Shown: positions 45,984 to 56,689, numbered from the stretch's first letter. The stretch: 64,000 nucleotides of DNA from Dongshaea marina (GCF_003072645.1 NZ_CP028897.1:1439658-1503657), one strand, 5' to 3'. Translations and numbers: made by a program. Notes: generated by a model from the sequence alone, not told the origin.

Positions 45984-47411
45984 TTATGTTTGGCTGTTGG
46001 TTTTAAAGTATTGCTGCAACATCGACATGCTGTTATTCATCTGATCGACGATCGCTTGTGATGCCGTGAACTGTGCGATGAGACGACTACGATAATCATC
46101 CATTCGGGTATTCAGATCGTCCGTTTCTTTGGTCAGGCCATCGAGATCTTTATTGAGTGAATTAACCCGGGAGTTGAGTACGGTTGTGTTGCCTGAGCTA
46201 TCGGTGGAATAACTTTTGAAAAGACTATCGAGTTGCTTGATGAGCCCCTTGTCGCCGCCTATCAACTGCTGTGCCGCTGCCGGGTTATTATCAAGGGCTT
46301 TATCGAGCTTATCGTTATCGATCTCAAGCTTTCCGCCACCATCAAGCTCGGTCTCAATCCCTAGCTGAGCAAGGGAGACTGAGCCACTGCCGGTTACGTT
46401 CTGAATGAGCTGCTGCATCTTGGATTGCAACTGGGAAGGGATGGTTTCAGAAACCAGAGCACCCGAGGTGGTGCCTGAACCACTGCTGTTTTTAGTCAGC
46501 TGATTGATAAGATCGATCACCTGGTTATAGGAATCGACAAAACTATTGAGATTATCCTTAAGGGTTTTGTCATCCTTACTAACGCTCAGATGAATCGCTT
46601 GATAGTTATCCGGGTTGCTGGTGTCGACATCTTTACCCGTTTTCAGAGGAGACACCTGTTTCAGGTCAAGAGTCATGCCGGGGATCAGTCCGCTGATCTG
46701 ATTACTGCTCTCTTCAAATATGGGGGCATCTTTTCCCAGGCCATAGGCTATTTTGGCATTTTGAGCCGCTGCGAGTTGCTTTTGATTGGAAGCGTCTAAG
46801 AGGCTATTTAGCTTAGGATCTCCGCTTGCAGAGACTGTGAAGCTGGCATCAATTCCGGTGTTGCTTCCCTGAAGCACTAGGTGTTGCCCCTTGTTGTCGG
46901 TGATGATGGAGGACTTAACGCCACCTTTGCTGGGCAAAGCCTGATTGATCGCCTTAGAGATATCTTGCAGGCTGCTTCCGGCTGGGATATTCACGCTATA
47001 GGAGGTACCAGCATAGTCGATGCTGATGCTTGATGCTTCAGTCGTTTTGCTATCCGCGATCCATGCACTATTGGTATAGGTTTGCTGGGCCTGGGCCAGT
47101 TGCAGCACCTCAAAATTATACTCGCCCTCAGCTGCGCTGCCGGTCACTGTGGCGCTCAGTGTGCCATTATCACTGCTGGCTATCTTCATCGGATTAAACG
47201 CATTGGTAGCGTTAAGATCTTCGAGGCTACTTTGGGCTTTTTCCAGGGCAGCCTTGAGCTGACTGTAGGCAGATATCAGGGTCTGGTCGGTCTGTGTCTG
47301 CATCTTGATCAGCGCATCGGGTCCCGCGCGCTCTGCGGCAACCAGAGCGTCGATCGTCTGCATATCAATGCCGGAACTACTGGCGGGCGAGGTTGCGGAT
47401 ACACTGCTCAT
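45984..47411 (-). CDS. fliD: Filament cap protein FliD / LafB
   Basis: About 475 residues. N-terminal SSSGIDMQTIDALVAAERAG, a DSYNQVIDLINQLTKN and the conserved SLAQLGIETELDGGGKLEID in the D1 region. C-terminal coiled coil (LNTRMDDYRSRLIAQFTASQ). ATG 47411 is chosen because GGAG ends 6 bases before it; two further ATG codons lie directly upstream. Confidence 0.93.
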   Translation of the reverse strand: MSSVSATSPASSSGIDMQTIDALVAAERAGPDALIKMQTQTDQTLISAYSQLKAALEKAQSSLEDLNATNAFNPMKIASSDNGTLSATVTGSAAEGEYNFEVLQLAQAQQTYTNSAWIADSKTTEASSISIDYAGTSYSVNIPAGSSLQDISKAINQALPSKGGVKSSIITDNKGQHLVLQGSNTGIDASFTVSASGDPKLNSLLDASNQKQLAAAQNAKIAYGLGKDAPIFEESSNQISGLIPGMTLDLKQVSPLKTGKDVDTSNPDNYQAIHLSVSKDDKTLKDNLNSFVDSYNQVIDLINQLTKNSSGSGTTSGALVSETIPSQLQSKMQQLIQNVTGSGSVSLAQLGIETELDGGGKLEIDNDKLDKALDNNPAAAQQLIGGDKGLIKQLDSLFKSYSTDSSGNTTVLNSRVNSLNKDLDGLTKETDDLNTRMDDYRSRLIAQFTASQAIVDQMNNSMSMLQQYFKTNSQT

Positions 47412-47439
47412 CATCATCTCCTGTGTGAAGTGCGCTTAA

Positions 47440-47457
47440 TGCAAAAATAAAGCCAAT
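47440..47457 (-). promoter_or_regulatory. Sigma-54 type promoter for the fliD-motB operon
   Basis: Minus-strand TTGGCTTTATTTTTGCAT has GG and GC separated by exactly 10 bases, as at the flgB promoter, and lies about 28 bases before the fliD start. Confidence 0.78.
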
Positions 47458-47573
47458 TATTTTTTTGTTTTATTTCATCGAGTTACATTTTTTGTCCCCC
47501 GAAAGTTTCCTTCCGGAACAGCTCAGGCGGAAATACACTCTGTTATTTTTGGTCTTTGAGTCCTGGCCACTTA

Positions 47574-47611
47574 AAAATGCAGGACAGCAGGAGAACTCCC
47601 TGCAGTCCTGC
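47574..47611 (-). terminator. Terminator after the second flagellin gene
   Basis: GCAGGAC (47579-47585) pairs with GTCCTGC (47605-47611), with an additional inner stem GCAGG/CCTGC. A T5 run follows in the minus direction. Confidence 0.75.
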
Positions 47612-47626
47612 TTGGCTTTTAGTGTG

Positions 47627-48610
47627 TTACCTCAGCAAAGACAGTACATTCTGTGGCAGGTTTTTGGCCTGGGCCAGGACCGAGGTTCCTGCCTGGATCT
47701 GAATGTTCTGCTGAGCCATGTTGGCGGCTTCGGTGGCGTAATCGGTATTCATGATCCGCCCCTGGGCCGTGGTCATATTGGTAGAGATGTTCTGCAGGTT
47801 AGAGACCGTATGCTCGAATCTGTGCTCCATGGAGCCCAGAGTGGACTGGAATCCACCGACCGCGGTGAGCATTTTATCAATCGCCTTGATCGAATTTTCT
47901 TCCGCGAGCTTGGTTTGCGCGGCATCAATTTTTGCTGGGTCAGTTTCTGATTTCCCTGTGGAGTCTACGGTGCCTATCGTTCCGAGTAGCCGGGTATTCA
48001 TGTTTACCCCCATATCGGTACATTTGACCTCAATGGTATTTCCGTCTGAAACATTCGAGCCAACGAGGAAATCGACTCCGCCCGTGGGATGGTTGGTTGC
48101 ATCGTAATCAAGGATTCCCCATGAAGCGTTACCACCGATCCCTCCGGCAACAGGGGCGGCATCCGTTCCACCTGTACCATCGTCGTCATAGAAACTGAAG
48201 AGTTGCTGTGAACCAAAAGTGGTCGTTTTCTCTATACGATTCAATTCTTCTTTGAGCTGGGTAAACTCTTGGTTAAGTGCTTTTTTGTCATCATTACTGG
48301 TGGCACCATCCAGAGATTGAACACCTAGATCGCGCATTCTTTTCAAAATACTAGTGAACTCCTTAAGGGCTCCATCAGCGGTCTGAGCCATTGAAATTCC
48401 ATCCTGAGCATTTTGCACCGCACGGTTAAGACCATTGATTTGCGAATCCATGCGATTAGAGATCTGCAAGCCTGCCGCATCATCATAGGCACTGTTGATT
48501 CTATGCCCGCTGGATAAGCGCGCCATGGTACGGTTGAGCTTATCGGTGGCATAGCTGATGTTGTTTTGGGCAATTTCAGAGCCAGAGGTGCTGAAAATTG
48601 AGATAGCCAT
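47627..48610 (-). CDS. lafA: Lateral flagellin, second copy
   Basis: 327 residues, starting AISIFSTSGSEIAQNNISYA and ending with SVLAQAKNLPQNVLSLLR. It shares these terminal domains almost exactly with the gene upstream but differs in the central segment (GGTDAAPVAGGIGGNAS). Tandem copies probably arose by duplication, 15 bp apart, and are likely co-transcribed. It builds the lateral filament. Confidence 0.96.
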   Translation of the reverse strand: MAISIFSTSGSEIAQNNISYATDKLNRTMARLSSGHRINSAYDDAAGLQISNRMDSQINGLNRAVQNAQDGISMAQTADGALKEFTSILKRMRDLGVQSLDGATSNDDKKALNQEFTQLKEELNRIEKTTTFGSQQLFSFYDDDGTGGTDAAPVAGGIGGNASWGILDYDATNHPTGGVDFLVGSNVSDGNTIEVKCTDMGVNMNTRLLGTIGTVDSTGKSETDPAKIDAAQTKLAEENSIKAIDKMLTAVGGFQSTLGSMEHRFEHTVSNLQNISTNMTTAQGRIMNTDYATEAANMAQQNIQIQAGTSVLAQAKNLPQNVLSLLR

Positions 48611-48625
48611 GATTTAACCCTCTGT

Positions 48626-49522
48626 TTAACGCAGCAGTGACAGCACGTTTTGCGGCAGGTTCTTGGCCTGAGCCAGTACCGAGGTTCCCGCCTGGATCTG
48701 AATATTCTGCTGTGCCATGTTGGCGGCCTCGGTGGCGTAATCTGTATTCATGATCCGCCCCTGAGCGGTTGTCATATTGGTGGAGATGTTCTGCAGGTTA
48801 GAGACCGTATGCTCGAATCTGTGCTCCATCGCCCCCAGGTTCGACTGGAAGCCTCCAACAGCGGTCAACATTTTATCGATAGCCTTGATGGCATTCTCTT
48901 CGTTGGTTTTGGTGGTGGCAGCATCGGTATCAAACTTAAGGCTTCCTAAGCTTGCCGTATCCATTGCGGTGGCTGTATCCGTTAATTTCACGGTCACTGT
49001 ATTTCCATCAGAAACATTTGCCCCAACTAAAAAGCTAACGCCAGCATCTAAAAGACCATTGGTTGTGGGGACAGGTGTGCCTGAAGGATTGGAGCTATCT
49101 TTAGAGCTGAACAGATTCATATCTCCAAAGGTGGTCGTTTTGCCAATCCGATCCAGTTCCTGCTTGAGCTGAGAGTATTCAGTATCGAGAGCAGCTTTAT
49201 CATCCTGACTGGTTGCACCATCCAGAGATTGAACGCCCAGATCGCGCATTCTTTTCAGAATGCTGGTGAACTCCTTAAGGGCTCCATCAGCGGTCTGGGT
49301 CAAAGAGATACCGTCCTGGGCGTTTTGTACCGCGCGGTTCAGGCCCTGTATTTGAGAGTCCATTCGATTTGAGATCTGCAGACCCGCTGCATCATCGTAG
49401 GCACTGTTGATTCGATGCCCACTGGATAAGCGCGCCATGGTGCGATTGAGCTTATCGGTCGCATAACTGATATTGTTCTGGGCGATTTCTGAGCCCGAGG
49501 TGCTGAAGATTGAGATAGCCAT
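48626..49522 (-). CDS. lafA: Lateral flagellin, first copy
   Basis: 298 residues from ATG 49522, which has GGAG upstream. Nearly identical ends to the downstream copy and a shorter centre (SKDSSNPSGTPVPTTNGLLD). Preceded by a sigma-28 type promoter. The upstream in-frame ATG that would give 308 residues is rejected because the conserved flagellin start is AISIFST. Confidence 0.96.
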   Translation of the reverse strand: MAISIFSTSGSEIAQNNISYATDKLNRTMARLSSGHRINSAYDDAAGLQISNRMDSQIQGLNRAVQNAQDGISLTQTADGALKEFTSILKRMRDLGVQSLDGATSQDDKAALDTEYSQLKQELDRIGKTTTFGDMNLFSSKDSSNPSGTPVPTTNGLLDAGVSFLVGANVSDGNTVTVKLTDTATAMDTASLGSLKFDTDAATTKTNEENAIKAIDKMLTAVGGFQSNLGAMEHRFEHTVSNLQNISTNMTTAQGRIMNTDYATEAANMAQQNIQIQAGTSVLAQAKNLPQNVLSLLR

Positions 49523-49557
49523 TAAGATTCTCCAAGAAAAATGAAAAAGCACGGCTA

Positions 49558-49584
49558 CAATCGACGCCCAAATGAGAATGTTTA
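49558..49584 (-). promoter_or_regulatory. Sigma-28 (FliA) promoter of the flagellin genes
   Basis: On the minus strand TAAACATT, 11 bases, then GTCGATTG, matching the flagellar consensus TAAA-N15-GCCGATAA closely (one mismatch in the GCCGAT core). It lies 36 bases upstream of the first flagellin start. Confidence 0.82.
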
Positions 49585-49608
49585 GTCTGGAGGGAATTTT
49601 TCTTTCTC

Positions 49609-49626
49609 GTGCTGCGCACGGCTGAT
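49609..49626 (+). repeat. 18-bp identical copy of a dispersed repeat end
   Basis: GTGCTGCGCACGGCTGAT occurs exactly at 21648-21665 as well. It probably marks the end of a third member of the intergenic repeat family here; the rest of this copy is too diverged to follow. Confidence 0.55.
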
Positions 49627-49894
49627 ATCAGGTTGAGCAGGGATCTCCTGGCATCCTTTGGGAGGCATAGCTTGTGGCAAAGGCCATATCTTCACAGAAC
49701 AGCTAAAACTCAAACGGTCGTTCCTGGCTCAGAGTTCAGAACGAATAGAGCCGATGGAATATGGGTGAGCACTCAAAAAACACGCACCGATTGTGCTTTA
49801 AATGATCAACCCAGGGATTTTTAGTGATGCAGAAGCAAGTTAAATAACTGTTCCAAATAGTAGAACACTTGGAGCAGCTGTTGAATTGTGAATA

Positions 49895-50019
49895 AGCAGA
49901 CCCTCTGCGTCAGGGGTGAAATGGTTTTAAGCCATTGAACGAGAGGTATGGATGCCGAACTGGGAAAGGCTATCAGGGATGATAGCCGATGCGGTGGAGC
50001 GATTCATAGCGTGTCTGCT
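49895..50019 (+). ncRNA. Candidate structured RNA element, copy B
   Basis: Stems: AGCAGAC/GTCTGCT (49895-49901 with 50013-50019), AATGG/CCATT (49920-49924 with 49932-49936) and GGCTATC/GATAGCC (49968-49974 with 49981-49987, loop AGGGAT). There is also a small CCCT/AGGG hairpin absent from copy A. Conserved joining segments are shared with copy A (22588-22690). Stem sequences differ between copies but pairing is kept, which argues for RNA-level function. Confidence 0.5.
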
Positions 50020-50062
50020 AGCACACATCAACAGATGTAGCAGTAATAGGATTAGCTAGTTA

Positions 50063-50374
50063 ATGGGTAACTCCAACCAAAATATAGACGCCAACATAAA
50101 GGAAGAATATCGCCCCGAACGTGTTTTGAGCTCTCTATACCTTTACAGGCTATTTGCAGAAGGTTATGGAGCAGCTCTAAGAGCTGGAGTTGTGAAGAAA
50201 AAGCATGTGAGTATTAACAAAGTATTTACACTATTACCCTGCCCAAGTTCCCTGAAAAACCAATTATCTGTATTTGATTCTCAGGAGTTATTAATTTTCT
50301 GTATAAAATGCGCCCAATACGTAACCCCGCTCACACTTCTTGATTTTAAAGCTTTTCATAGACTCTTGTTTTAA
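50063..50374 (+). CDS. Small hypothetical ORF, doubtful
   Basis: 103 codons, AT-rich. It starts 44 bases after copy B of the structured element and ends just before the CRP site of tdcB. The N-terminal half looks protein-like (EEYRPERVLSSLYLYRLFAE). No domain is recognised and no clear RBS was seen (AATAGGATTAGCTAGTTA precedes the ATG). It could be a remnant. Confidence 0.25.
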   Translation: MGNSNQNIDANIKEEYRPERVLSSLYLYRLFAEGYGAALRAGVVKKKHVSINKVFTLLPCPSSLKNQLSVFDSQELLIFCIKCAQYVTPLTLLDFKAFHRLLF

Positions 50375-50379
50375 CTTTA

Positions 50380-50395
50380 TGTGTTTAAAGTCACA
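50380..50395 (+). promoter_or_regulatory. CRP binding site upstream of tdcBCDE
   Basis: TGTGTTTAAAGTCACA matches the CRP consensus TGTGA-N6-TCACA with one mismatch. A CATAAT -10 element at 50415-50420 places the site about 40 bases upstream of transcription start, as in the E. coli tdc operon. This predicts expression under carbon limitation and low oxygen. Confidence 0.75.
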
Positions 50396-50476
50396 TTAAC
50401 CCAAAGAGAATAAACATAATATGTCGTCCAGAATTGATGTGTCATGGTGTAATTCTTTATAGGATGTAATCTTGCA

Positions 50477-51481
50477 ATGAAAATAGATGAAAACCTCCAA
50501 GTGGATCTTCATGATATTAATGAAGCCAGAGAAAAATTATCCGGTCATATATATAAAACACCTCAGGTTCACTCCAGTTACATTAGTGATAAATGCAATG
50601 GAGAAGTCTATTTAAAACTTGAGAATATGCAGCGCACTGGTTCTTTTAAAATTCGAGGCGCCTTTAATAAACTCTGCTCATTAACACCACAAGAGCTGGA
50701 AAAAGGTGTCGTTGCTTGCTCGGCTGGAAATCATGCACAGGGAGTTGCTCTATCCAGTACAGCGTTTGGAGTTGATGCGAAAATAGTTATGCCATGTAAT
50801 GCTCCGAAAACTAAGATCGATGCAACAAGAAATTACTCGGCAGAAGTTATTCTGCATGGTGATAATTTCAACGAAACTATCGCCAAGGTGAGTGAAATAT
50901 CTGAGATTGAGCATAGGACATTTATCCATCCATTTGATGATGCAAAAGTTATTGCCGGGCAAGGAACGGTTGGCTTGGAAATTATTGAGGATATGAGTGA
51001 TGTCGATAATGTCATAGTTCCTATCGGAGGTGGTGGTTTGATTGCGGGTATTGCTATCGCAATTAAATCAATCAATCCGGCGATCAAGGTGATCGGAGTA
51101 CAATCTGAAAATTCACATGGAATGGCAGCCTCCTTTTATAAAGGAGAAATAACAAATCACAGGGTCTGCGGCACATTAGCAGATGGGTGTGATGTATCAA
51201 GACCAGGCCGTTTAAATTTTGAAATTGTAAAACAACTGGTTGATGATATTGTACTGGTTACTGAAGATGATATTCGAAACAGCCTAATGGGTCTGCTTCA
51301 GCACAATAAGATCGTGACTGAGGGCTCGGGAGCATTGACTTCTGCGGCAGTGCTTAGCGGTAAGCTGAACCACTATGTTGAAGGGAAAAAAACAGTTAAT
51401 CTAGTCTCGGGAGGAAATATAGATCTAACTAAAGTCGCTGAAATTATCGAAAGGCAGAATACATATCAGTTTTCTTTATAA
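50477..51481 (+). CDS. tdcB: Catabolic threonine dehydratase TdcB
   Basis: 334 residues. PLP-binding lysine in [10 protein letters not shown], the glycine-rich loop [13 protein letters not shown] and [12 protein letters not shown]. It converts threonine to 2-oxobutyrate and ammonia. First gene of tdcBCDE. Its base composition is AT-rich compared with the flagellar genes on both sides. Confidence 0.94.
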   Translation: MKIDENLQVDLHDINEAREKLSGHIYKTPQVHSSYISDKCNGEVYLKLENMQRTGSFKIRGAFNKLCSLTPQELEKGVVACSAGNHAQGVALSSTAFGVDAKIVMPCNAPKTKIDATRNYSAEVILHGDNFNETIAKVSEISEIEHRTFIHPFDDAKVIAGQGTVGLEIIEDMSDVDNVIVPIGGGGLIAGIAIAIKSINPAIKVIGVQSENSHGMAASFYKGEITNHRVCGTLADGCDVSRPGRLNFEIVKQLVDDIVLVTEDDIRNSLMGLLQHNKIVTEGSGALTSAAVLSGKLNHYVEGKKTVNLVSGGNIDLTKVAEIIERQNTYQFSL

Positions 51482-51492
51482 GGAATGCAGTT

Positions 51493-52830
51493 ATGATATT
51501 GGATGGTGTAATCACTAATAGTGAAGATAAAGATAGTTCAAAGAAGTGGCGTAAAACAGATACAACCTGGACTCTTGGGTTGTTCGGTACTGCCATCGGT
51601 GCCGGAGTACTATTTTTCCCAATAAGAGCGGGCTATGGTGGTCTCATCCCAATATTGATAATGCTTGTACTGGCTTATCCGATAGCTTTCTTCTGCCATC
51701 GAGGTCTGGCCAGACTGTGTCTTTCCAGCTCAAGAACCTCTGCCGATATAACTGAAACCGTAGAGGAGCATTTTGGAAAAATGGGAGGAACAGTGCTCAC
51801 TTTCCTCTACTTTTTTGCAATCTGCCCTCTGCTTTGGATATATGGAGTTACGATTACCAACACCTTTATGACATTCTGGGAGCATCAACTGCACTTTGCG
51901 CCACTCAATCGTGGAATTGTTGCTCTATTATTGCTGCTACTCATGTCATTTGTAATCTACTTTGGCAAAGATTTAATGGTCAAGGTGATGAGTTACCTTG
52001 TATTCCCGTTTATTGCCAGTTTGATTATTATATCTCTATCTCTCATTCCATACTGGAATAGTTCTGTCATTGAGCAGACTAACTTTAGTAGTATTCCCGT
52101 ACTGGGTAGTGATGGACTTCTGGTGACAATATGGCTAGGCATATCCATCATGGTTTTCTCCTTTAATTTTTCACCGATAGTCTCCTCTTTTATCGTATCC
52201 AAGCGCGAAGAGTATGAAAATGAGTTCGGACGGACATTTATAGAGAGGCGCTGCTCAAAAATAATATCTAATGCCAGCATGCTGATGGTCGCCGTGGTTA
52301 TGTTTTTTGCCTTTAGCTGTCTGTTTACCTTATCACCACAAGATATGGCCGAAGCAAAGGCTCAAAATATACCTGTGCTCTCTTATCTGGCTAACCACTT
52401 CTCTTCAATGACAAGTCATCAGTCTGTATTTGCCACCACTTTGGAGTATGCAGCTTCTATTATCGCTCTGGTTGCAATTTTTAAGTCATTCTTTGGTCAT
52501 TATCTTGGTACCCTTGAGGGGTTAAATGGCTTGATTGTTCGCTCTCGCTACCAGGGTGATAAAAGCAAGGTATCTTCAAAGAAACTAAATATGGTCAGCA
52601 TGTTGCTTATTATGGGATCGACCTGGCTGGTCTCCTATATTAACCCAAACATCCTTGATCTGATTGAGGCCATGGGAGCGCCAATTATCGCAGCACTGCT
52701 TTGCCTGCTACCTATGTATGCAATCCATAAAACCCCTTCACTAGATAAATATAAGGGAAAAATTAGTAATGTGTTTGTAACCGCTATCGGTGTTTTAACC
52801 ATCCTTAGCATTGCATCGAAAATATTTTGA
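51493..52830 (+). CDS. tdcC: Threonine/serine proton symporter TdcC
   Basis: 445 residues, 11 or so membrane helices, HAAAP family. Conserved start region [20 protein letters not shown] and [16 protein letters not shown]. It imports threonine/serine for TdcB. Starts 11 bases after tdcB with AAGGA upstream. SdaC is a close relative; the tdc context decides the name. Confidence 0.9.
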   Translation: MILDGVITNSEDKDSSKKWRKTDTTWTLGLFGTAIGAGVLFFPIRAGYGGLIPILIMLVLAYPIAFFCHRGLARLCLSSSRTSADITETVEEHFGKMGGTVLTFLYFFAICPLLWIYGVTITNTFMTFWEHQLHFAPLNRGIVALLLLLLMSFVIYFGKDLMVKVMSYLVFPFIASLIIISLSLIPYWNSSVIEQTNFSSIPVLGSDGLLVTIWLGISIMVFSFNFSPIVSSFIVSKREEYENEFGRTFIERRCSKIISNASMLMVAVVMFFAFSCLFTLSPQDMAEAKAQNIPVLSYLANHFSSMTSHQSVFATTLEYAASIIALVAIFKSFFGHYLGTLEGLNGLIVRSRYQGDKSKVSSKKLNMVSMLLIMGSTWLVSYINPNILDLIEAMGAPIIAALLCLLPMYAIHKTPSLDKYKGKISNVFVTAIGVLTILSIASKIF

Positions 52831-52976
52831 GTGTGAATAGTGTTGGCAACTCAGATCAAGCTATCAAGCCTTGGTCTGAGTTTGCTTGAAAAATAAGATA
52901 AATAGAAAAGGAATACAAGTGATTTGTAATCTATTGCCTTATGAGATTAACGACTCCAACGCTACAGAGGTCTTCA

Positions 52977-54185
52977 ATGAAATATGATTCTTTAGTTCTG
53001 GTTATTAATTGCGGGTCGTCATCTGTTAAATTTTCCGTATTAAACACCGAAAATCATGATGTCATCATCTCCGGTATCGCAGATGGTATAGCGACCGAAC
53101 ATGCCAAGCTGAAAATTGACCATGATCAGTGCATCGCTTTATCTGAAAACGATCACTCCAGCGCCCTGACCGCCATTGCAACCGAGCTTCAACAACGCAA
53201 CTTGTTACAGAAGATCACCATGGTTGGTCACAGAATTGCTCACGGTGGCAGCGAGTTTAGCGAAGCCGTATTGATTGATGATGAAGTACTGGAAAAAATC
53301 AGACGGGTTTCTCCCCTGGCACCTTTGCACAATCATGCAAATCTCAGTGGTGTCGCCGCGGCGCGTCGGCTATTTCCTTCCCGGCCACAAGTCGCTGTAT
53401 TTGACACCGGGTTTCATCAGACCATGAAACCTGAAGCCTATATCTACGCTCTGCCTAAGAAATACCTTTTGGAGCACGGAGTGAGACGCTATGGCTTTCA
53501 CGGGACCTCCCATAGATACGTCACCGAACAAGCGATCGAGTTTCTAGGACTGCCCTCTCAGGACTGTGGCCTTGTGATTGCCCATCTTGGTAATGGTGCT
53601 TCTATCTGTGCGGTCCAGGATGGTAACAGTGTGGATACCTCAATGGGGATGACACCACTGGAAGGGCTGATCATGGGGAGCCGCAGTGGTGATATTGACT
53701 TTGGAGCCCTGGCTTATATCTCGAGCAGAACCGGGCAATCGATTGAGGATATCGAGCAGATATTAAATAAACACTCAGGTTTATTAGGGATCTCAGGTTT
53801 GTCCTCCGATATGCGTGTTTTGGAGGAGGCTTACCAGGAAGGTCACTCCGGAGCAAAACTGGCCATTCATGCCTTTGTGCACCGTGTTGCTCGCCATATC
53901 GGGGGGCATGCAACATCATTAAGAAATCTTGATGCGGTGATCTTTACCGGCGGCATAGGTGAAAACTCATCATTCATCCGAAAGCTGGTGTGTGAGCATC
54001 TGAAGGTCTTCGGCATATCACTTAATGAATCGACCAATAAAGAATCTAACACAGCAACAAATAGAGTCATCTCCTCCACAGATTCTTTGGTCCATACCGT
54101 GGTCATTCCAACCAACGAAGAAAAGATGATTGCCCTCGATACGATTCGTCTGGGGGAAAAGGTTAGTCACCTTGAATATGCCTGA
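52977..54185 (+). CDS. tdcD: Propionate/acetate kinase TdcD
   Basis: 402 residues. [16 protein letters not shown] at the N-terminus, [29 protein letters not shown] and [10 protein letters not shown] are acetokinase motifs. It makes ATP from propionyl- or acetyl-phosphate. ATG 52977 has AGAGG upstream; the ORF start at 52941 is rejected. Confidence 0.94.
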   Translation: MKYDSLVLVINCGSSSVKFSVLNTENHDVIISGIADGIATEHAKLKIDHDQCIALSENDHSSALTAIATELQQRNLLQKITMVGHRIAHGGSEFSEAVLIDDEVLEKIRRVSPLAPLHNHANLSGVAAARRLFPSRPQVAVFDTGFHQTMKPEAYIYALPKKYLLEHGVRRYGFHGTSHRYVTEQAIEFLGLPSQDCGLVIAHLGNGASICAVQDGNSVDTSMGMTPLEGLIMGSRSGDIDFGALAYISSRTGQSIEDIEQILNKHSGLLGISGLSSDMRVLEEAYQEGHSGAKLAIHAFVHRVARHIGGHATSLRNLDAVIFTGGIGENSSFIRKLVCEHLKVFGISLNESTNKESNTATNRVISSTDSLVHTVVIPTNEEKMIALDTIRLGEKVSHLEYA

Positions 54186-54229
54186 GAACATCAAAAAGTA
54201 ACCGAATGAATTATAAGGAGTATTGTTTT

Positions 54230-56523
54230 ATGAGGGTTGATTTAGAGTTAAATCAAGATATGTATCTCCAGGCTTGGCAGGGTTTTAGCGGTGACAGCTG
54301 GAAAGGTGAGATAAATGTCCGAGATTTCATCCAGGAAAACTATAGCCCCTATGAAGGGGATGAACATTTTCTAACCGGAGCAACTGAAGCAACCAGTACT
54401 TTGTGGAATAAGGTGATGGATGGGATCCGCACCGAAAATGCAACTCACGCTCCGGTCGATTTTGATACCAAGGTCGCAACCTCGATTACCGCCCACGCTC
54501 CCGGTTATATTCAGCAGGGGTTAGAAAAGATAGTCGGCTTGCAAACCGATAAGCCGCTGAAACGAGCGCTACACCCATTTGGTGGAATCAACATGATCCG
54601 TAGCTCCTTTGAAGCTTACGGACGTGAAATGGATCCAGAGTTTGAACATACATTCAGCGAGCTGAGAAAAACACATAACCAGGGGGTGTTTGATGTCTAC
54701 TCCCCACAGATGCTGCGCTGTAGAAAATCAGGTGTACTGACCGGTCTGCCAGATGGATATGGGCGTGGGCGGATTATCGGCGACTATCGCCGGGTTGCAC
54801 TTTACGGCATAGACTACCTCATCCGGGAGCGCGAGCTGCACTTTACCGATCTGCAATCATCCCTGCTGCAAAATGAAAATCTGGATCAGGTGATCCGCCT
54901 CCGTGAAGAGCTGGCAGAGCATAAGCGAGCTCTTGGGCAGATAAAGAAGATGGCACATAGCTATGGCTTTGATATCTCCGGCCCGGCCCGTACAGCTCAG
55001 GAGGCGGTACAGTGGCTCTACTTTGCTTATCTGGCGGCAGTGAAATCCCAGAATGGTGGCGCCATGTCTCTGGGTCGAACCGCAACATTCCTCGATATCT
55101 ATATTGAGCGAGATCTGAAAAGTGGAACTATCTCTGAACAGGATGCCCAGGAGCTGGTCGACCACTTCATCATGAAAATTCGCATGGTACGTTTTCTGCG
55201 AACCCCAGAGTTTGACACCCTGTTCTCGGGAGATCCCATCTGGGCGACCGAGGTGATCGGCGGCATGGGGCTGGATGGCCGAACCCTGGTGACCAAGAAT
55301 TCGTTTCGCTATCTCAACACCCTGAAGACTATGGGGCGGCTCCCGAGCCAAACCTGACCATTCTCTGGGCAGATCAATTACCCGAAGCGTTTAAAAGCTA
55401 TGCGGCGAGAGTCTCTATCGAAACCTCATCCCTGCAGTATGAGAACGATGACCTGATGCGAAACGATTTCCACAGCGACGACTATGCCATCGCCTGCTGT
55501 GTAAGTCCCATGGTCATAGGCAAGCAGATGCAGTTTTTCGGAGCTCGAGCCAACCTGGCGAAAACTCTGCTCTATAGCATTAATGGCGGGGTTGATGAGA
55601 AGTTGAAGATCCAGGTCGGTCCACAGGTCGCGCCAGTGATGGACGAGGTCCTCGACTATGATACCGTCATGGAAAATCTGGACAATCTCATGGATTGGCT
55701 GGCCGAGCAGTATATCAGTGCCCTCAACCTGATCCATTACATGCATGATAAGTACAGCTATGAGGCTTCGCTGATGGCGCTGCACGATAGAGATGTGCAC
55801 CGTACCATGGCATGCGGGATCGCCGGACTTTCGGTTGCGGCGGACTCTCTGTCGGCCATCAAGTATGCCAAAGTAAAACCGATACGTGATGAGAGCGGGT
55901 TAGCGGTCGATTTTGAGATCGAGGGTGAATACCCCCAATATGGCAACAACGATGAACGTGTTGACAGTATTGCCTGTGATCTGGTCGAACGCTTTATGAA
56001 AAAGATCAAGGCGCTACCCACTTACCGCGATGCAGTGCCGACTCAATCGATTCTGACGATCACTTCCAACGTCGTATATGGCCAGAAAACAGGAAATACT
56101 CCGGATGGACGCCGTGCGGGAACCCCATTTGCGCCCGGAGCCAACCCCATGCATGGCCGTGATCGCAAAGGGGCCGTCGCATCTTTGACATCTGTGGCCA
56201 AGTTGCCGTTCAAATATGCCCAGGATGGGATCTCATATACCTTCTCGATTGTTCCGGATGCCCTTGGCAAAGATCCCCTGGTCAGAGAAAATAACCTGGT
56301 GGGTCTGATGGATGCCTATTTCCACCATGATTCGCAAGCGGAAGGGGGCCAGCACCTCAATGTGAACGTGATGAATCGTGAGATGCTGCTCGACGCAATT
56401 GAGAGCCCGGAGAAATATCCAAGCTTAACGATCCGGGTGTCTGGGTATGCGGTACGCTTCAACGCCCTGACCCGAGAGCAGCAACAGGATGTCATTTCCA
56501 GAACCTTTACCAACATGATGTAA
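54230..56523 (+). pseudogene. tdcE: 2-ketobutyrate/pyruvate formate-lyase TdcE, frame broken by one missing G
   Basis: The first frame reads through THNQGVFDVYSPQMLRCRKS to [20 protein letters not shown], then the G-run at 55333-55336 is one base short and a false stop follows at 55357. The other frame continues immediately ([18 protein letters not shown]), with the active-site pair ACCVSPM and the glycyl-radical motif RVSGYAVRF. Adding one G gives 764 residues, the same as E. coli TdcE. ATG 54230 has AAGGAG upstream. It cleaves 2-oxobutyrate to propionyl-CoA and formate. Confidence 0.95.
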
Positions 56524-56551
56524 CGCCGATCCCCAAGATGGGTACCTTGTG

Positions 56552-56579
56552 GGCGACTGCTTATCCTGCAGTCGCCTTT
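56552..56579 (+). terminator. Probable terminator of the tdc operon
   Basis: GGCGACTGC (56552-56560) and its complement (56568-56576), 7-nt loop, followed by only three T bases. Weak T-run lowers confidence. Confidence 0.6.
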
Positions 56580-56689
56580 GACGGGCTCATCTCGCCTGTT
56601 TGGCTCGCTCCTTCAGCTCAGCCAGCTTTATAGCTAGTACAGCTAAGCGTTATTAACCTTACCGCTTAGCTATTGTTCTTCCGCACTGC

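Noticed and set aside
49609-49824. 71-codon ORF between flagellin and copy B
   Set aside because: Begins inside the 18-bp dispersed repeat, with no RBS and no domain.
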